DNA of 49,376 bases from an uncultured Bacteroidota bacterium (GCA_903903635.1 CAIUZK010000014.1:1-49376), one strand, 5' to 3'; shown: positions 15,231-24,441, numbered from the stretch's first letter. Program-made: numbers and translations. The notes: a model not told the origin generated them from the letters alone.

Positions 15231-16024
15231 ACAGCATCATTATTTGCGAGGAAACTGATCAAGGGCGCATAACGTCGCCGGCTTACTGGAAGAGTAGCAT
15301 CATTTTTCATTATCACCTGCCCCCCATTGTCGGTCGAAATCCTTTTTATCTGTTTACAATTAATAAGGTAAGATCTATGTATTCTGTAAAATTGAGCATC
15401 GGGCAATATTTCCTCGTATTCAGAAAGCGGATTACTTAAAACCATTTCCTTTTCTTTGCCATCCTTAAAGAATACAATACGGGAATAACTGCTCTGAGCC
15501 TCAACAAATACTAAATCATTGAACTCAACAACCTCAATAGTATTGCTATCTCTGAGGGTGATTTTATGTAGTTTCGATTTGTTTTTTACCTGGTCTGATA
15601 ACTGATTAAACGAAAAATCTTGTTTTGCCAATAACCTTTTAAACTTCAGCCGCTCTTTAAGTTTGAGATGAGCAGTCCTTAATTCAGGTATACTGATGGG
15701 TTTCAGAATATAGTCAATGGCATTCAGTTTAAAGGCCTTGAGTGCATACTCATCATAGGCTGTCACAAAAATCACTTCAAAATTGACAGGTGATACCCGC
15801 TCCAGAAAAGCAAATGCATTTTCATTGGGCATTTCAATATCAAGGAATAGCGCATCGGGCTGATGCTCCAGAATTAATGCTTCTGCCTCTTTTGTACTAT
15901 TGGCAATTCCGGCGATGTTAATGTCAGGATCCACATACTCCAGCAGGAGATTTTGCAGATTGACACATGCTTTCTTTTCGTCATCAACAATTAGTACTTT
16001 AAAACTTGTATTGATTGTTGGCAT
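15227..16024 (-). CDS. LytTR-family response regulator
   Basis: 265 aa from ATG 16024; the frame is open to 16156, but the upstream residues do not belong to a receiver domain. Receiver domain 1-125 with DD at 14-15, phospho-acceptor D62 (LFLDIEMP), T88 (VTAYD) and K108 (LKPI). The C-terminal LytTR DNA-binding domain (about 160-262) has KITLRDSNTIEVVEFNDLVFVE and FYRIHRSYLINCKQIKRI. It is the first gene of the regulator-kinase operon. Repeats matching the LytTR recognition motif lie on both sides of the locus. Confidence 0.95.
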   Translation of the reverse strand: MPTINTSFKVLIVDDEKKACVNLQNLLLEYVDPDINIAGIANSTKEAEALILEHQPDALFLDIEMPNENAFAFLERVSPVNFEVIFVTAYDEYALKAFKLNAIDYILKPISIPELRTAHLKLKERLKFKRLLAKQDFSFNQLSDQVKNKSKLHKITLRDSNTIEVVEFNDLVFVEAQSSYSRIVFFKDGKEKEMVLSNPLSEYEEILPDAQFYRIHRSYLINCKQIKRISTDNGGQVIMKNDATLPVSRRRYAPLISFLANNDAV

Positions 16025-16170
16025 GGGATAAATATTATACAATAGCAATGAAATTCGGCGAAGATAAAGGTAATAAGAAAACCTGCTTCTTAAAAGAACT
16101 AATTGATTACATAATATATACCGGAGTACAGAAAAAACTTTTGTTACTTCCCGCAATCACCTTAATTCGC

Positions 16171-16977
16171 TTACTTTCTTTTGCTTGCCGGCAAACGATA
16201 ATTGGGATCTATTTCAATTGCTTTTAAAAGGTCCTGCTTTGCGGTTGGGTCGTGTTTTACTTCTTTAATTACATATCTGTTGTAATAAGCAAGGGCACAA
16301 TCGGGCTTTAATTCTATCGCCTTGCTGCAATCGGCGATGGCTCCCTGATAATTATTAATTCTGAACAACGTAGCAGCCCTGTTGCAATATGCCCCGACAA
16401 ATTTGAGATCGATCTCAATAGCTTTATTATAATCGGCAATGGCTGCTTCGAATTTATTTAAGGTATCTCTAACCTTAGCCCGGTTGAAATATATCTCAGC
16501 ATGATCAGGAGCCAGTTCAATAGCCTTTGTATAATCAGTGTCGGAAGACTTGAATTGTGTCAGTTCATATTTCAATATGGCCCGGTTAAAGTAGGTACTC
16601 CAGTTTTTAGGATCCAATATAATTGCTTTACTATAATCCTCCATTGCACCAGATGTGTCGGATAATGCTTTCCTGGAAATCGCCCTGTTGTCGTAGGCTG
16701 ATGCAAACGATGGTTTCAATTCAATTGCTTTGGTATAATCTGCAATTGCTCCTGCAAAATCATTGAGATGTGATTTTGAGTTACCCCTGTTCAACCAGGC
16801 ATCTTCCATTTTAGGATCTAATTCAATGGCTTTACTAAAGTCGGCTATTGCTCCTGCAAAGTCTTTCTTAATATTTTTCTCATTCCCGCTGTTATAATAC
16901 TGAATAGCCATTTGGCCGCAGCCACTAAGTGCGAGAATAGTAACAACCTGAAGAAGTACCAGTTTATGAAATTTCAT
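16171..16977 (-). CDS. TPR-repeat lipoprotein
   Basis: 268 aa. Lipoprotein signal with lipobox LSGC (Cys about residue 20), so membrane-anchored. The rest is about seven tandem 34-residue TPR units with the typical frame GAIADFSKAIELDPK...AWLNRGNSK, which mediate protein contacts. It lies 146 nt upstream of the LytTR regulator in the same orientation, and may share its regulation; a 146-nt gap leaves room for a separate promoter. The last unit is shorter (DLLKAIEIDPNYRLP). No enzymatic domain. Confidence 0.85.
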   Translation of the reverse strand: MKFHKLVLLQVVTILALSGCGQMAIQYYNSGNEKNIKKDFAGAIADFSKAIELDPKMEDAWLNRGNSKSHLNDFAGAIADYTKAIELKPSFASAYDNRAISRKALSDTSGAMEDYSKAIILDPKNWSTYFNRAILKYELTQFKSSDTDYTKAIELAPDHAEIYFNRAKVRDTLNKFEAAIADYNKAIEIDLKFVGAYCNRAATLFRINNYQGAIADCSKAIELKPDCALAYYNRYVIKEVKHDPTAKQDLLKAIEIDPNYRLPASKRK

Positions 16978-17054
16978 AGTATGAAGGTAATAAAACAGGT
17001 ACAGATATACTCCAATAACTACCTGATTATTAAAAAAAACCGGTTTTCACCTTC

Positions 17055-17165
17055 GCCGTTCGGAAACTTTATCGACCGTTAAGAAACCGGCAAAAACCAT
17101 TCAGAAACTTCTTTAACCATTCAGAAACTTCTTTTGGAATCGGGCAATTCCGGATACTATCTTGC
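17055..17165 (+). promoter_or_regulatory. four-site LytTR-type operator array with promoter
   Basis: Four direct repeats of the form RCCRTTNRGAAAC at 17055-17067, 17075-17087, 17096-17108 and 17116-17128, spaced 20, 21 and 20 bp, so all on one face of the helix. Site 2 (accgttaag) fits the LytTR consensus exactly; the others differ at one position. The stretch agaaacttcttttgg after the last site is identical to that in the minus-strand pair near 12207-12220. A -7-like TATCTTGC lies at 17158-17165, 36 bp after the last site to its G. It should fire rightwards. Confidence 0.65.
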
Positions 17166-17208
17166 AATCAAATAACGGTAATTATTACTCACTGCTAATC
17201 TCAATTTT

Positions 17209-17325
17209 ATGAAACTCATCAACGGTTGCTTATCGGTTCTGAATCAAGCCAGAACATTAAAACCACTCAGAATGACCATTCAGGTAGTGGAAACCGCTTT
17301 TTACATAATAATAGTAAACAAATGA
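17209..17325 (+). CDS. possible small ORF, 38 aa
   Basis: Begins MKLINGCLSVLNQARTLK and ends TAFYIIIVNK. It is the first ATG frame after the LytTR-type promoter, about 40 nt from the expected transcription start. No family recognised, and the length alone is not evidence of coding. Two short hairpins lie inside (gttct/agaac and ccact/agtgg), so the transcript could instead be a regulatory RNA. Confidence 0.25.
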   Translation: MKLINGCLSVLNQARTLKPLRMTIQVVETAFYIIIVNK

Positions 17326-17501
17326 TGTACCAGAATTTTAATCTTTCCCAAACGAAAGTTTAAATCCAAAGTCGGTACAAGAAAAAAAGGATAATCAATA
17401 AAAACAAATTGAAACATTAAAAAAGGCCATAAAACGGGCATGGCATTGTATTGCCCGATAATTAATCAAACACATTTCTTCATCTTTTAAAACTAAACAA
17501 A

Positions 17502-17666
17502 ATGAAAAATCAAATCGAAATGCTGATCAAAGCCGGAGGAAATATTTCAGACACGCCCATTAATGCAAAGATATTCAGTCATGCACTGGTATTTATGATG
17601 ATAGTTTCTGTCCCATACATAAGCACAGGCAATCTGGGACATGCCGGTCAGGTACTGCTATTTTAG
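17502..17666 (+). CDS. small membrane peptide, 54 aa
   Basis: Reads MKNQIEMLIKAGGNISDTP, then one hydrophobic stretch (FSHALVFMMIVSVPYI) and a short polar tail ending VLLF. Amphipathic start, one predicted membrane helix. The start is preceded by the A-rich leader aaaactaaacaaa, common in this phylum. A hairpin cgggca/tgcccg lies 45 nt upstream (17435-17457). It lies downstream of the LytTR-type array on the same strand, with no terminator seen between. Function unknown. Confidence 0.45.
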   Translation: MKNQIEMLIKAGGNISDTPINAKIFSHALVFMMIVSVPYISTGNLGHAGQVLLF

Positions 17667-17814
17667 AAATAACCTTAATGGGAGTTTTTCTCTGCAACAG
17701 CATTAAATTGATGCAGGCTAACTTATGCTGCTAATACTTTTCTAAATAATTTAATGCCACAAAATGGTATATAATTTGGAGTATTCGCTTTGAAGCCAAT
17801 TGTCCATAATTATT

Positions 17815-17822
17815 TACCTTTG
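17815..17822 (+). promoter_or_regulatory. -7 box of a near-leaderless gene
   Basis: TACCTTTG, an exact TAnnTTTG, ends 4 nt before the ATG at 17827. Transcription would start at or next to the start codon. Confidence 0.65.
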
Positions 17823-17826
17823 CTGC

Positions 17827-18336
17827 ATGCTGAGACAAGAATTAATTCAACGGATTCCAACAGATTTTGATGACAATTCAAAAGTCTGGGTTTTTCAAAG
17901 TAGCCGTGCTTTTATAGAAAAAGAAGCAAAAGAAATTGATGAGCAACTTTACCAGTTTTACTCACAATGGGAAAGCCATGGTGCGCCTGTAAAAGGATGG
18001 GCTAAGTTATTATTCCGTCAGTTCATCGTTGTTTTAGCAGATGATACTAAAGAAATGATTGGCGGCTGCAGTACAGATGGTTTAATGAGGCAGATCAAAA
18101 GCATTGAACGTCAATACGATGTAAACCTGTTTGACCCAATGATGATCACCTTCCTGATTAAGGAAAAGGCGGAAATGTTGCCATTCTCTCAGGTGCAGTA
18201 TGCCATTGATAAAGGCTACATCAGCAGGGAGACTCTTTTATTTAACAACGTAGTTTATACTAAGAAGGACCTGATGGAAAAATGGCTGGTATCACTTGGT
18301 GAGAGCTGGCTGGCGAATAGGGTGACTTTCATTTAA
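17827..18336 (+). CDS. conserved Bacteroidota protein (often mislabelled ABC transporter ATPase)
   Basis: 169 aa from ATG 17827; the frame opens nine codons earlier but the promoter box lies there. The pattern SKVWVFQSSRAF...LYQFYSQWESHGAPVKGWAKL and FRQFIVVLADDTKEMIGGCSTD, then SIERQYDVNLFDPMM and a C-terminal LGESWLANR, matches a small cytosolic family found across Bacteroidota. Databases often call it an ABC transporter ATPase, but there is no Walker A or B motif, so that name is not supported. Real function unknown. Confidence 0.8.
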   Translation: MLRQELIQRIPTDFDDNSKVWVFQSSRAFIEKEAKEIDEQLYQFYSQWESHGAPVKGWAKLLFRQFIVVLADDTKEMIGGCSTDGLMRQIKSIERQYDVNLFDPMMITFLIKEKAEMLPFSQVQYAIDKGYISRETLLFNNVVYTKKDLMEKWLVSLGESWLANRVTFI

Positions 18337-18359
18337 CAGCCTGAACAAAAGGATTCACT

Positions 18360-18833
18360 TTATTTCAGGGATTTACATTTTTTACGAAGCTGGTTGCGAT
18401 CAATGATTTTATTCAGTTCCGCAACAGTTTTCCTATCAGTGCCACAGTCGTATAATGCGACCAATGGATCTTTGTCCTTAACCGATTTCATCAATTCTTC
18501 GGGTGATGGCACTTCATTAAGTGCCGCATACTCCTTATAGGTATAACCGGTAAAAACGGAATTGGCATCTACTCCTCTTTTATCAAGCAAATAACCTTTA
18601 TGTAATAAAACAGGAAGTGCAAAAGCACTTCCTGTTTTAAGATCAGCCGGAGCCGGATAATTTGCTATTGAGGTCCTGTCAGTGGTAAGCGAAACAGGTA
18701 CTTTATTATTGTAATCTGCTCTTGTCTTATAGATGATCACATGTGGCAAAGCCCTGGTTCCTCTTGTCTGAGCCACAGATGGGGAGGTAAAAACCCAAAG
18801 TCCAACTGCGCAAACAACCAGAAATTTCATCAT
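18360..18833 (-). CDS. small secreted protein coupled to the C10 protease
   Basis: 157 aa with a signal peptide (MMKFLVVCAVGLWVFTSPSVAQ). The mature part reads LPHVIIYKTRADYNNKVPV, then FALPVLLHKGYLLDKRGVDANSV and ends DRNQLRKKCKSLK with two cysteines (DCGTD, KKCK) that could form a disulfide. It fits a family of small exported Bacteroidota proteins of unknown function. Its ATG overlaps the stop of the upstream protease (AAAATGATG), so the two are made together. In other species C10 proteases have adjacent inhibitors; an inhibitor role is a guess here. Confidence 0.75.
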   Translation of the reverse strand: MMKFLVVCAVGLWVFTSPSVAQTRGTRALPHVIIYKTRADYNNKVPVSLTTDRTSIANYPAPADLKTGSAFALPVLLHKGYLLDKRGVDANSVFTGYTYKEYAALNEVPSPEELMKSVKDKDPLVALYDCGTDRKTVAELNKIIDRNQLRKKCKSLK

Positions 18834-21115
18834 TTTGCAACGACGATTTTCTTGGTAATTATGCCATTTGAAGTATGCAACTGAAACAAATAGGTTCCTG
18901 AAGCCAATTCACTTACCGGCATTTTTATCATTTGATCTTTGCTGTCATTGTTATAAGAAACCATTAGTCTGCCTGCCATATCGGTAACCGTTACAGCATC
19001 AATAACAGAATTGCTGCTATTTATAGTCACTGATTCAGTGGCAGGATTAGGATATACAACAATGTCCCCTTCATTTACAACCGGATTATTCACACCAACA
19101 CCACTGGTAACTTTAATAATTATTGGGTTCACATAATAGTCACTTCCAACTATATAATAAGCGCCTGTTCCGTTGCGTTGATACCTGATAGCCAGAACAT
19201 AGGTGCCACTGGGTACATTCATTGCGCTATTGGTAAAAGTGAACGAATTATGACCATGGTAAGCAACCGACTGACCGGTTAGCTCCTGCACAACATAGGA
19301 TGTATTATTTGCCACATTTACCAGCACGGCCTGGAAAGAACCACTGTACGCAAAATTCATGAAATTCATAATCTGCGTTGATACCGTCAATGCATGGCCG
19401 CTTATCATAGTAACACCAGATGTAACATTCAGTGATGAATACAACTCAAGCAAATCGTCATGCAATCGAACATCAAGTAAATTGTAGTTGATAAAATTAC
19501 CATTGTCTCCAACCGCGGTCCATGTGGTAGTACCTGTTGCCTGGTACATGATCCTTACTACATATTTGCTCGGAATCATTGCAAGCAGGCCGGAAGTAGT
19601 GAAAGTGAGCGTGCCGGAAGTAGCGCCCGCAGCTATCGACTGACCTGTCAGGGTTTGAACAGTACCTACATAATTGTTAAGGGTATCATATACACGAGCC
19701 GATATACTACCATTAAAAGCAGATGTATTGGCATTTGTGATTTTTGCATTAACCACAAAAGGCGATAAATAACTGATCGGTGAATTGGTTGGTATATCAA
19801 CCTGGGTAGACAATTTGATATTACCGGTTGCATAGATCAAACTATCCGGCATAATACCTGCCACAACTCCCTGGTCAAGATTAAAATTACCAGAACCGCC
19901 GCCAGTACCTAAAGCCGGAGGAGCCAGATTATCTACAGTATAATATCCGTTAGACGCACCACTCCATCCCCAGTTGAAATGCATTTTATTAGTAGCATCA
20001 TAACCATCGCAAACCCAGCAATGACCACCTCCAACTGCTTCCTGTCCCATATACAACAACGGCCTGCCCGCATTCAATTCCGCTTCTATCATATTTACCC
20101 ATCCGGTGGTTGTGTACGCTGCCTGTGCAGGAATATGAAACCCTGTAAATAATTCCGATGATCCTGCACGAAGTAAACCAGTTAATGAACGCTTATAATG
20201 AAAATAGGTTTTCAATGCATATTCCGCACATGCAACAGGGTTACTGCCGTAAATTTGAGATTGGAGCACATAGGTACCACTACCATTGGGATCATAATCC
20301 ATATCTGTACTTACTCCCGCATGAAACATAATAGTTGCAATAGGAATGTTGGTGCCGGCAGTAAAATTGTTTGGCATAGATCCCCATTGATAATAGGTGT
20401 TCCCAAAATCAGCCGTCTGAGCTGCATAGCTATGGGGGTTGGGGTTTTGTGTGTACGTATGTGAGCCACATCCTTTAGAAGGCCAGCTCCAGAACTTCAT
20501 TACCTGTGCCATAGCAGTAGCTACACAACCGGTAACAGCCTGCCCGCCTGAACCGGTTGGACAAAGCGCATTATAGTTGCCGCAACCATAACCAAGCGCC
20601 TGATCCCATTTTGTGCTGCAAAGAAAATAAGTACTGCTGGGAAATGTAGCAGTTGTTTTTGACAATACCTTGCTGGCAACAGTCAGTTCCGACCAGCTTT
20701 CAGGTGTACCTGGCTGAGCAGGCAAATCGTGCTCTATAACATAGGCTATCTGGTTTTTGTAACCTTCTATCCATGCTTTGGTAGCAGGGGCAATATGATT
20801 GATATCGAACACTGTTTCGCCTGAATAGGCCAGCACCGGAATAATCTTATCATCTGCCGAAACCATGACAAATCCGTTTCCATTGGTAAAATTGAAAACG
20901 TAATAGTCGGCAACCGAAACACCATTTATTTCCGACTTGGCAACATATCCGGTGGTTAAATCACCGGTACTGTTTACGCCGGGAACACCATTTGAGATAA
21001 GGTAGTTTGTGCCGGTCTTTTTGGCCATCGATTCATCTACCGCTTTACCATAACAAGCAACACCTGCACTGCTTCCCAGCATCAGGAGATTTAAAAACAC
21101 AATCAGTTTCCTCAT
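18830..21115 (-). CDS. C10-family cysteine protease with T9SS sorting domain
   Basis: 761 aa from the ATG at 21115 (MRKLIVFLNLLMLGSSAGV, signal peptide); the open frame starts 11 codons earlier. A SpeB/streptopain-type propeptide (about 30-150) precedes the catalytic domain with nucleophile C197 (AVTGCVATAMAQVMKFW) and H365 (GGGHCWVCDGYD), followed by FNWGWSGASNGYY. Then two immunoglobulin-like beta domains and a type IX sorting domain (VVYPNPATESVTI to TKKIVVAK). It is exported to the cell surface or medium. It heads a two-gene unit with the small secreted protein. Confidence 0.92.
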   Translation of the reverse strand: MRKLIVFLNLLMLGSSAGVACYGKAVDESMAKKTGTNYLISNGVPGVNSTGDLTTGYVAKSEINGVSVADYYVFNFTNGNGFVMVSADDKIIPVLAYSGETVFDINHIAPATKAWIEGYKNQIAYVIEHDLPAQPGTPESWSELTVASKVLSKTTATFPSSTYFLCSTKWDQALGYGCGNYNALCPTGSGGQAVTGCVATAMAQVMKFWSWPSKGCGSHTYTQNPNPHSYAAQTADFGNTYYQWGSMPNNFTAGTNIPIATIMFHAGVSTDMDYDPNGSGTYVLQSQIYGSNPVACAEYALKTYFHYKRSLTGLLRAGSSELFTGFHIPAQAAYTTTGWVNMIEAELNAGRPLLYMGQEAVGGGHCWVCDGYDATNKMHFNWGWSGASNGYYTVDNLAPPALGTGGGSGNFNLDQGVVAGIMPDSLIYATGNIKLSTQVDIPTNSPISYLSPFVVNAKITNANTSAFNGSISARVYDTLNNYVGTVQTLTGQSIAAGATSGTLTFTTSGLLAMIPSKYVVRIMYQATGTTTWTAVGDNGNFINYNLLDVRLHDDLLELYSSLNVTSGVTMISGHALTVSTQIMNFMNFAYSGSFQAVLVNVANNTSYVVQELTGQSVAYHGHNSFTFTNSAMNVPSGTYVLAIRYQRNGTGAYYIVGSDYYVNPIIIKVTSGVGVNNPVVNEGDIVVYPNPATESVTINSSNSVIDAVTVTDMAGRLMVSYNNDSKDQMIKMPVSELASGTYLFQLHTSNGIITKKIVVAK

Positions 21116-21228
21116 AAACACATTAGTAAATATTAGTAATATGAACAATTAAATAGCCTGCAAGGTCATGAAAAAAAATGAATACTTACGATTTATTTAT
21201 AAACAATGTCCCCACAAAGCGAAATCGA

Positions 21229-23685
21229 TTATTTTTTGATAGAAAAAGGAACGATTAGTTTAATGCAAAAGTTCCTGCCCATATTGGAAACACCCTGCTG
21301 GGTTACTCCATTTACCGTATTACTATTGTACCTGAACCTGCTCATGTAATCAATGTAATTGGTATTGGCCAGGTTGTTGGCACATAAGTAAAGTGAAAAC
21401 GCCTTACGCTTGTTGAAAACAAAATCGCTGCCCAATCCCGCATTCAATAATGTATAAGCTGGAGTAACAGGCACGTCATCAGGCACACCTGCATAAGCGC
21501 TGGCTGGTTTATATACGTTAGTCTGCTCGAAACAATGAACAACACCAAAACGGAAATAGGTATTATCCAGCCAGTTATTCAGTTTCTTTACGGTTACTGT
21601 AACTTCAGACCTAAGAGCTGCCGGTGGTGTAAAAGGCATATACTTTTCGTTATCTACAACATTCTTCAGCGTAACATTAGCTACACTATAGGCAGTATAC
21701 CAATCTAACCATTTAAGACCTGAAGGATGTACATCCAGCATAAATTCGCCCCCCGAAACTGTTGCATCCGATTGTGAATAAAGGAATACTCGTGCGCTAT
21801 CGAAGCCCGGCGTACTGTTATTGACTGAATCGCCACCTAATACACTTGACAACTGGTGAGTAGCTATGAAATTTGTAATGCTGCTATAGAAAACACTAAG
21901 TTCTGCTGTCACGTCCTTCGACTTGAAACCTGGGGTGATATCCACCTGCATACTCTGCTCAGCTTTCAGATTTGGCTGCCCTATTTCATAAATCACTGTA
22001 CCGTCATGTATCCCATTCGATCCGCTCTCAGCAACGTTTGGCGCCCTGAAACCACTGGCAATATTTGCCTTGATATAGCATTTTTCGGTAGCATTGTAGG
22101 TAGCGCCCAGGCTGGCAGAAAGGCCATTAAAATCGGAATTATATGCGGCAAACCGGTGAATAGCTGCAGGGTCAGAAGCCTCAAGCTGATTACCAGATGA
22201 ATCTATATAATCATCGTGTCCTTTAAATTTACGTGTATCGTACCTTAAACCGGCGCTCAGGTATAATTTACCCATTTGTTTGTTGGCTATGGCAAATGCA
22301 CCCAGGTCGAACAGGTCATATTCAGGAATGAGCAGTAGTGTGCCTTTATTCTTTGAATTCTGGTACATACCATTTGCACCAACACTAAAATCAAATCCTT
22401 TCCATGTAGGCGAAACATAACGAAGATCATAATTATACGTACTCAGGTCGTACCAGATATTGGAAGTATTTGCCATAGTGATGTCGTTATTTTCCTGACG
22501 GCTATTGGTTTGCATTGCAAAACGGCCAATCAACCTGCCCTCGCCTATTGCCAGGCTATTATCCCAAACCAGCTTATCATGCTTTACCAACTGGTGTATC
22601 ACAAACGGGGTATAAGACTTCAATTCGTCCTTGGTAACTTCAAGGTCAGACTGATAACCACTTGAATCATATGCTTTCAGGAAAGTACCCTGTTCATTTT
22701 TTACTCCTTCTGCTATACCAGTCCTGAGTTCAAAATGGCTGTAGTGTATCTGAGAATAGCCCCATTTACGGTGAATACCTACTGTACCATCATAATTCAG
22801 ATTGCTGAACTGTGTATTGAACACATAACCATCTACCTGATTCTGATAAGCATGAGCCATTGTATTATCTACTCGCGCACTGAAAGTTATTCCTTTCAGA
22901 TTACCAGCTATGTGAGCCGATGTACCAATCAGGCCATTATTGGTCTGGTAACCCAGGTTCACATCTCCCTTCACCTGTCCTTCAGGCAAAGTTTTTTCAG
23001 GGAGGAAGTTGATAACTCCGGAAATCGCATCGGAACCATACATAAGAGATGCAGGGCCTTTCAGGATTTCAACCCTGTCTACAGAAAACGGATCGATCTC
23101 AATACCAAACTCATCGCCCCACTGCTGGCCTTCCTGGCGAACACCGTCGTTGATGGTAACCACGCGATTGTAGCCCAGTCCACGAATTACCGGTTTTGAA
23201 ATACTCTGACCATCTGTAATAGCCGAAACACCCGGAACCCTGGAAATCGCATCAATGATATTTGTAGATGCATTTTGCTGCAGATAACTATTGGGCACTT
23301 CGATAACCGATTGTGGTGTATTCTTTGCGCTCCTGGCACCCGAAGTTCCAGTAACTACTACTTCCTGCTCTTCAACTTCTGAAACAGAAAGGGTAAAATC
23401 ATGAGTTGTTGCCCCTTTGATCTTAACCAGGTCTGATTTTGCTTCATATCCCAATGCTCTGGCCGAAATAAGGTAAGTACCCTCCGGCAATTGCTTCAGA
23501 ATATAGTTACCCTCAATATCGCAAAGTGCGCCGATCTTAAGGTCTTCAATATAGATATTGGCAAACGGGATTGCCTTTGCGCCTGATTTATCGGTGATCT
23601 TACCCTTTAGTTCGTTTTGGGCAAATGAATTGATCGATAACAGGCATAATAATAAAATAGATAAACGAATATATTTCGAGTTCAT
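21229..23685 (-). CDS. TonB-dependent receptor
   Basis: 818 aa outer-membrane transporter. Signal peptide (MNSKYIRLSILLLCLLSINSF), carboxypeptidase-like regulatory domain about 24-105 (LKGKITDKSGAKAIPFANIY), TonB-box region with VVVTGTSG, plug domain about 120-235 (VIEVPNSYLQQNASTNIIDA, VEILKGPASLMYGSDAISGV), then a 22-strand barrel ending KLIVPFSIKK. The plug motif INDGVRQEGQQWGDEFGIEI is of the type seen in metal or haem receptors; the substrate is not certain. There is no SusD partner, so glycan uptake is unlikely. Confidence 0.93.
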   Translation of the reverse strand: MNSKYIRLSILLLCLLSINSFAQNELKGKITDKSGAKAIPFANIYIEDLKIGALCDIEGNYILKQLPEGTYLISARALGYEAKSDLVKIKGATTHDFTLSVSEVEEQEVVVTGTSGARSAKNTPQSVIEVPNSYLQQNASTNIIDAISRVPGVSAITDGQSISKPVIRGLGYNRVVTINDGVRQEGQQWGDEFGIEIDPFSVDRVEILKGPASLMYGSDAISGVINFLPEKTLPEGQVKGDVNLGYQTNNGLIGTSAHIAGNLKGITFSARVDNTMAHAYQNQVDGYVFNTQFSNLNYDGTVGIHRKWGYSQIHYSHFELRTGIAEGVKNEQGTFLKAYDSSGYQSDLEVTKDELKSYTPFVIHQLVKHDKLVWDNSLAIGEGRLIGRFAMQTNSRQENNDITMANTSNIWYDLSTYNYDLRYVSPTWKGFDFSVGANGMYQNSKNKGTLLLIPEYDLFDLGAFAIANKQMGKLYLSAGLRYDTRKFKGHDDYIDSSGNQLEASDPAAIHRFAAYNSDFNGLSASLGATYNATEKCYIKANIASGFRAPNVAESGSNGIHDGTVIYEIGQPNLKAEQSMQVDITPGFKSKDVTAELSVFYSSITNFIATHQLSSVLGGDSVNNSTPGFDSARVFLYSQSDATVSGGEFMLDVHPSGLKWLDWYTAYSVANVTLKNVVDNEKYMPFTPPAALRSEVTVTVKKLNNWLDNTYFRFGVVHCFEQTNVYKPASAYAGVPDDVPVTPAYTLLNAGLGSDFVFNKRKAFSLYLCANNLANTNYIDYMSRFRYNSNTVNGVTQQGVSNMGRNFCIKLIVPFSIKK

Positions 23686-23846
23686 TTCAGAATATTTTTT
23701 GCAGAAAAAATGATTTTAAATTGCCGGCCTGTTTAGCCGGAGATAAAGAATTTACTGAAAGAGCGGTATAACCCGACTATTAATTACAACCATCAATCAG
23801 AATAATGATATTCCTTTGAAGTAGCGTAATACAATAATCAGAATAT
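23686..23846. other. leader region of the TonB receptor gene
   Basis: 161 nt with a ccggc/gccgg hairpin near 23738-23755. No known riboswitch (cobalamin, TPP or FMN box) could be found in it. Confidence 0.35.
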
Positions 23847-24401
23847 TTATACCAAATAAGTATTGGGTGGTGGCACCGGGACTGAACCATGAAAAGTGGA
23901 ACAAAAAGCAGGTAAATGTACAAAAAAACTTATCTGTTTAATATACACAACTGAATTATCAAAATTGCAATAAGCCACTAATTTGGAATTATCGGGCAGA
24001 TGGATCTTGTGCTTGATTAGATGTACAATATTATCTGAAGAACAGCTTTCATTAGGCTCAAAACTTTCTGCGATCTGGTATACCAGGCTTTCCTCATTAT
24101 TATCATGGTAAACCGAAACAATGGCTGTATCGTTGCTAATAGTAAATCCGGCGATATCATACAATTTGCCGTTACGCCATATCTCATCTGTTTCCTTGCT
24201 TTCACGAAATTCAGATGCGGGCATTTTTATGATCTCCAATTGGCATTCAGATGTAATATGCTGATGGGCTGCAACCTTGAATCGGAATTGCGCTGCATCG
24301 TAAAAGAGGTAAAGCATTGCTGTGATACTTAAGCAAAGTATCAATGTTATGCTAAAGGTTTTTTGTAAATGTTGCCTCAATTTGAAGTGCTGATACCGCA
24401 A
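23847..24401 (-). CDS. small single-pass membrane protein of unknown function
   Basis: 184 aa. One N-terminal membrane helix (TFSITLILCLSITAMLYLFY), then a periplasmic domain with acidic and Ser-rich parts and a C-terminal tail rich in Phe, Cys, His and Pro (PAFCSTFHGSVPVPPPNTY). Similar small proteins ending in Pro-Pro-Pro tails sit next to TonB receptors in this phylum, but I do not know a function. It lies between ccmF and the receptor gene in the same orientation, 161 nt before the latter. Confidence 0.7.
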   Translation of the reverse strand: MRYQHFKLRQHLQKTFSITLILCLSITAMLYLFYDAAQFRFKVAAHQHITSECQLEIIKMPASEFRESKETDEIWRNGKLYDIAGFTISNDTAIVSVYHDNNEESLVYQIAESFEPNESCSSDNIVHLIKHKIHLPDNSKLVAYCNFDNSVVYIKQISFFVHLPAFCSTFHGSVPVPPPNTYLV

Positions 24402-24441
24402 AGTTAATTAATCAGGTCTTATTAAAAAATATTCCTGAAAA

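Larger units (their letters stand above)
16978..17826. other. 849-nt region between the TPR lipoprotein and the next large gene
   Basis: Unusually long for this genome. It contains the four LytTR-type sites (17055-17128), their promoter, two small ORFs (17209-17325, 17502-17666) and the hairpin at 17435-17457. The section 17326-17434 is A-rich with no other recognisable signal, and 17667-17814 holds nothing clear before the promoter of the next gene. Confidence 0.6.

Noticed and set aside
23686-23846. Riboswitch upstream of the TonB receptor gene
   Set aside because: A small hairpin is present, but none of the conserved boxes of cobalamin, TPP or FMN riboswitches was found.
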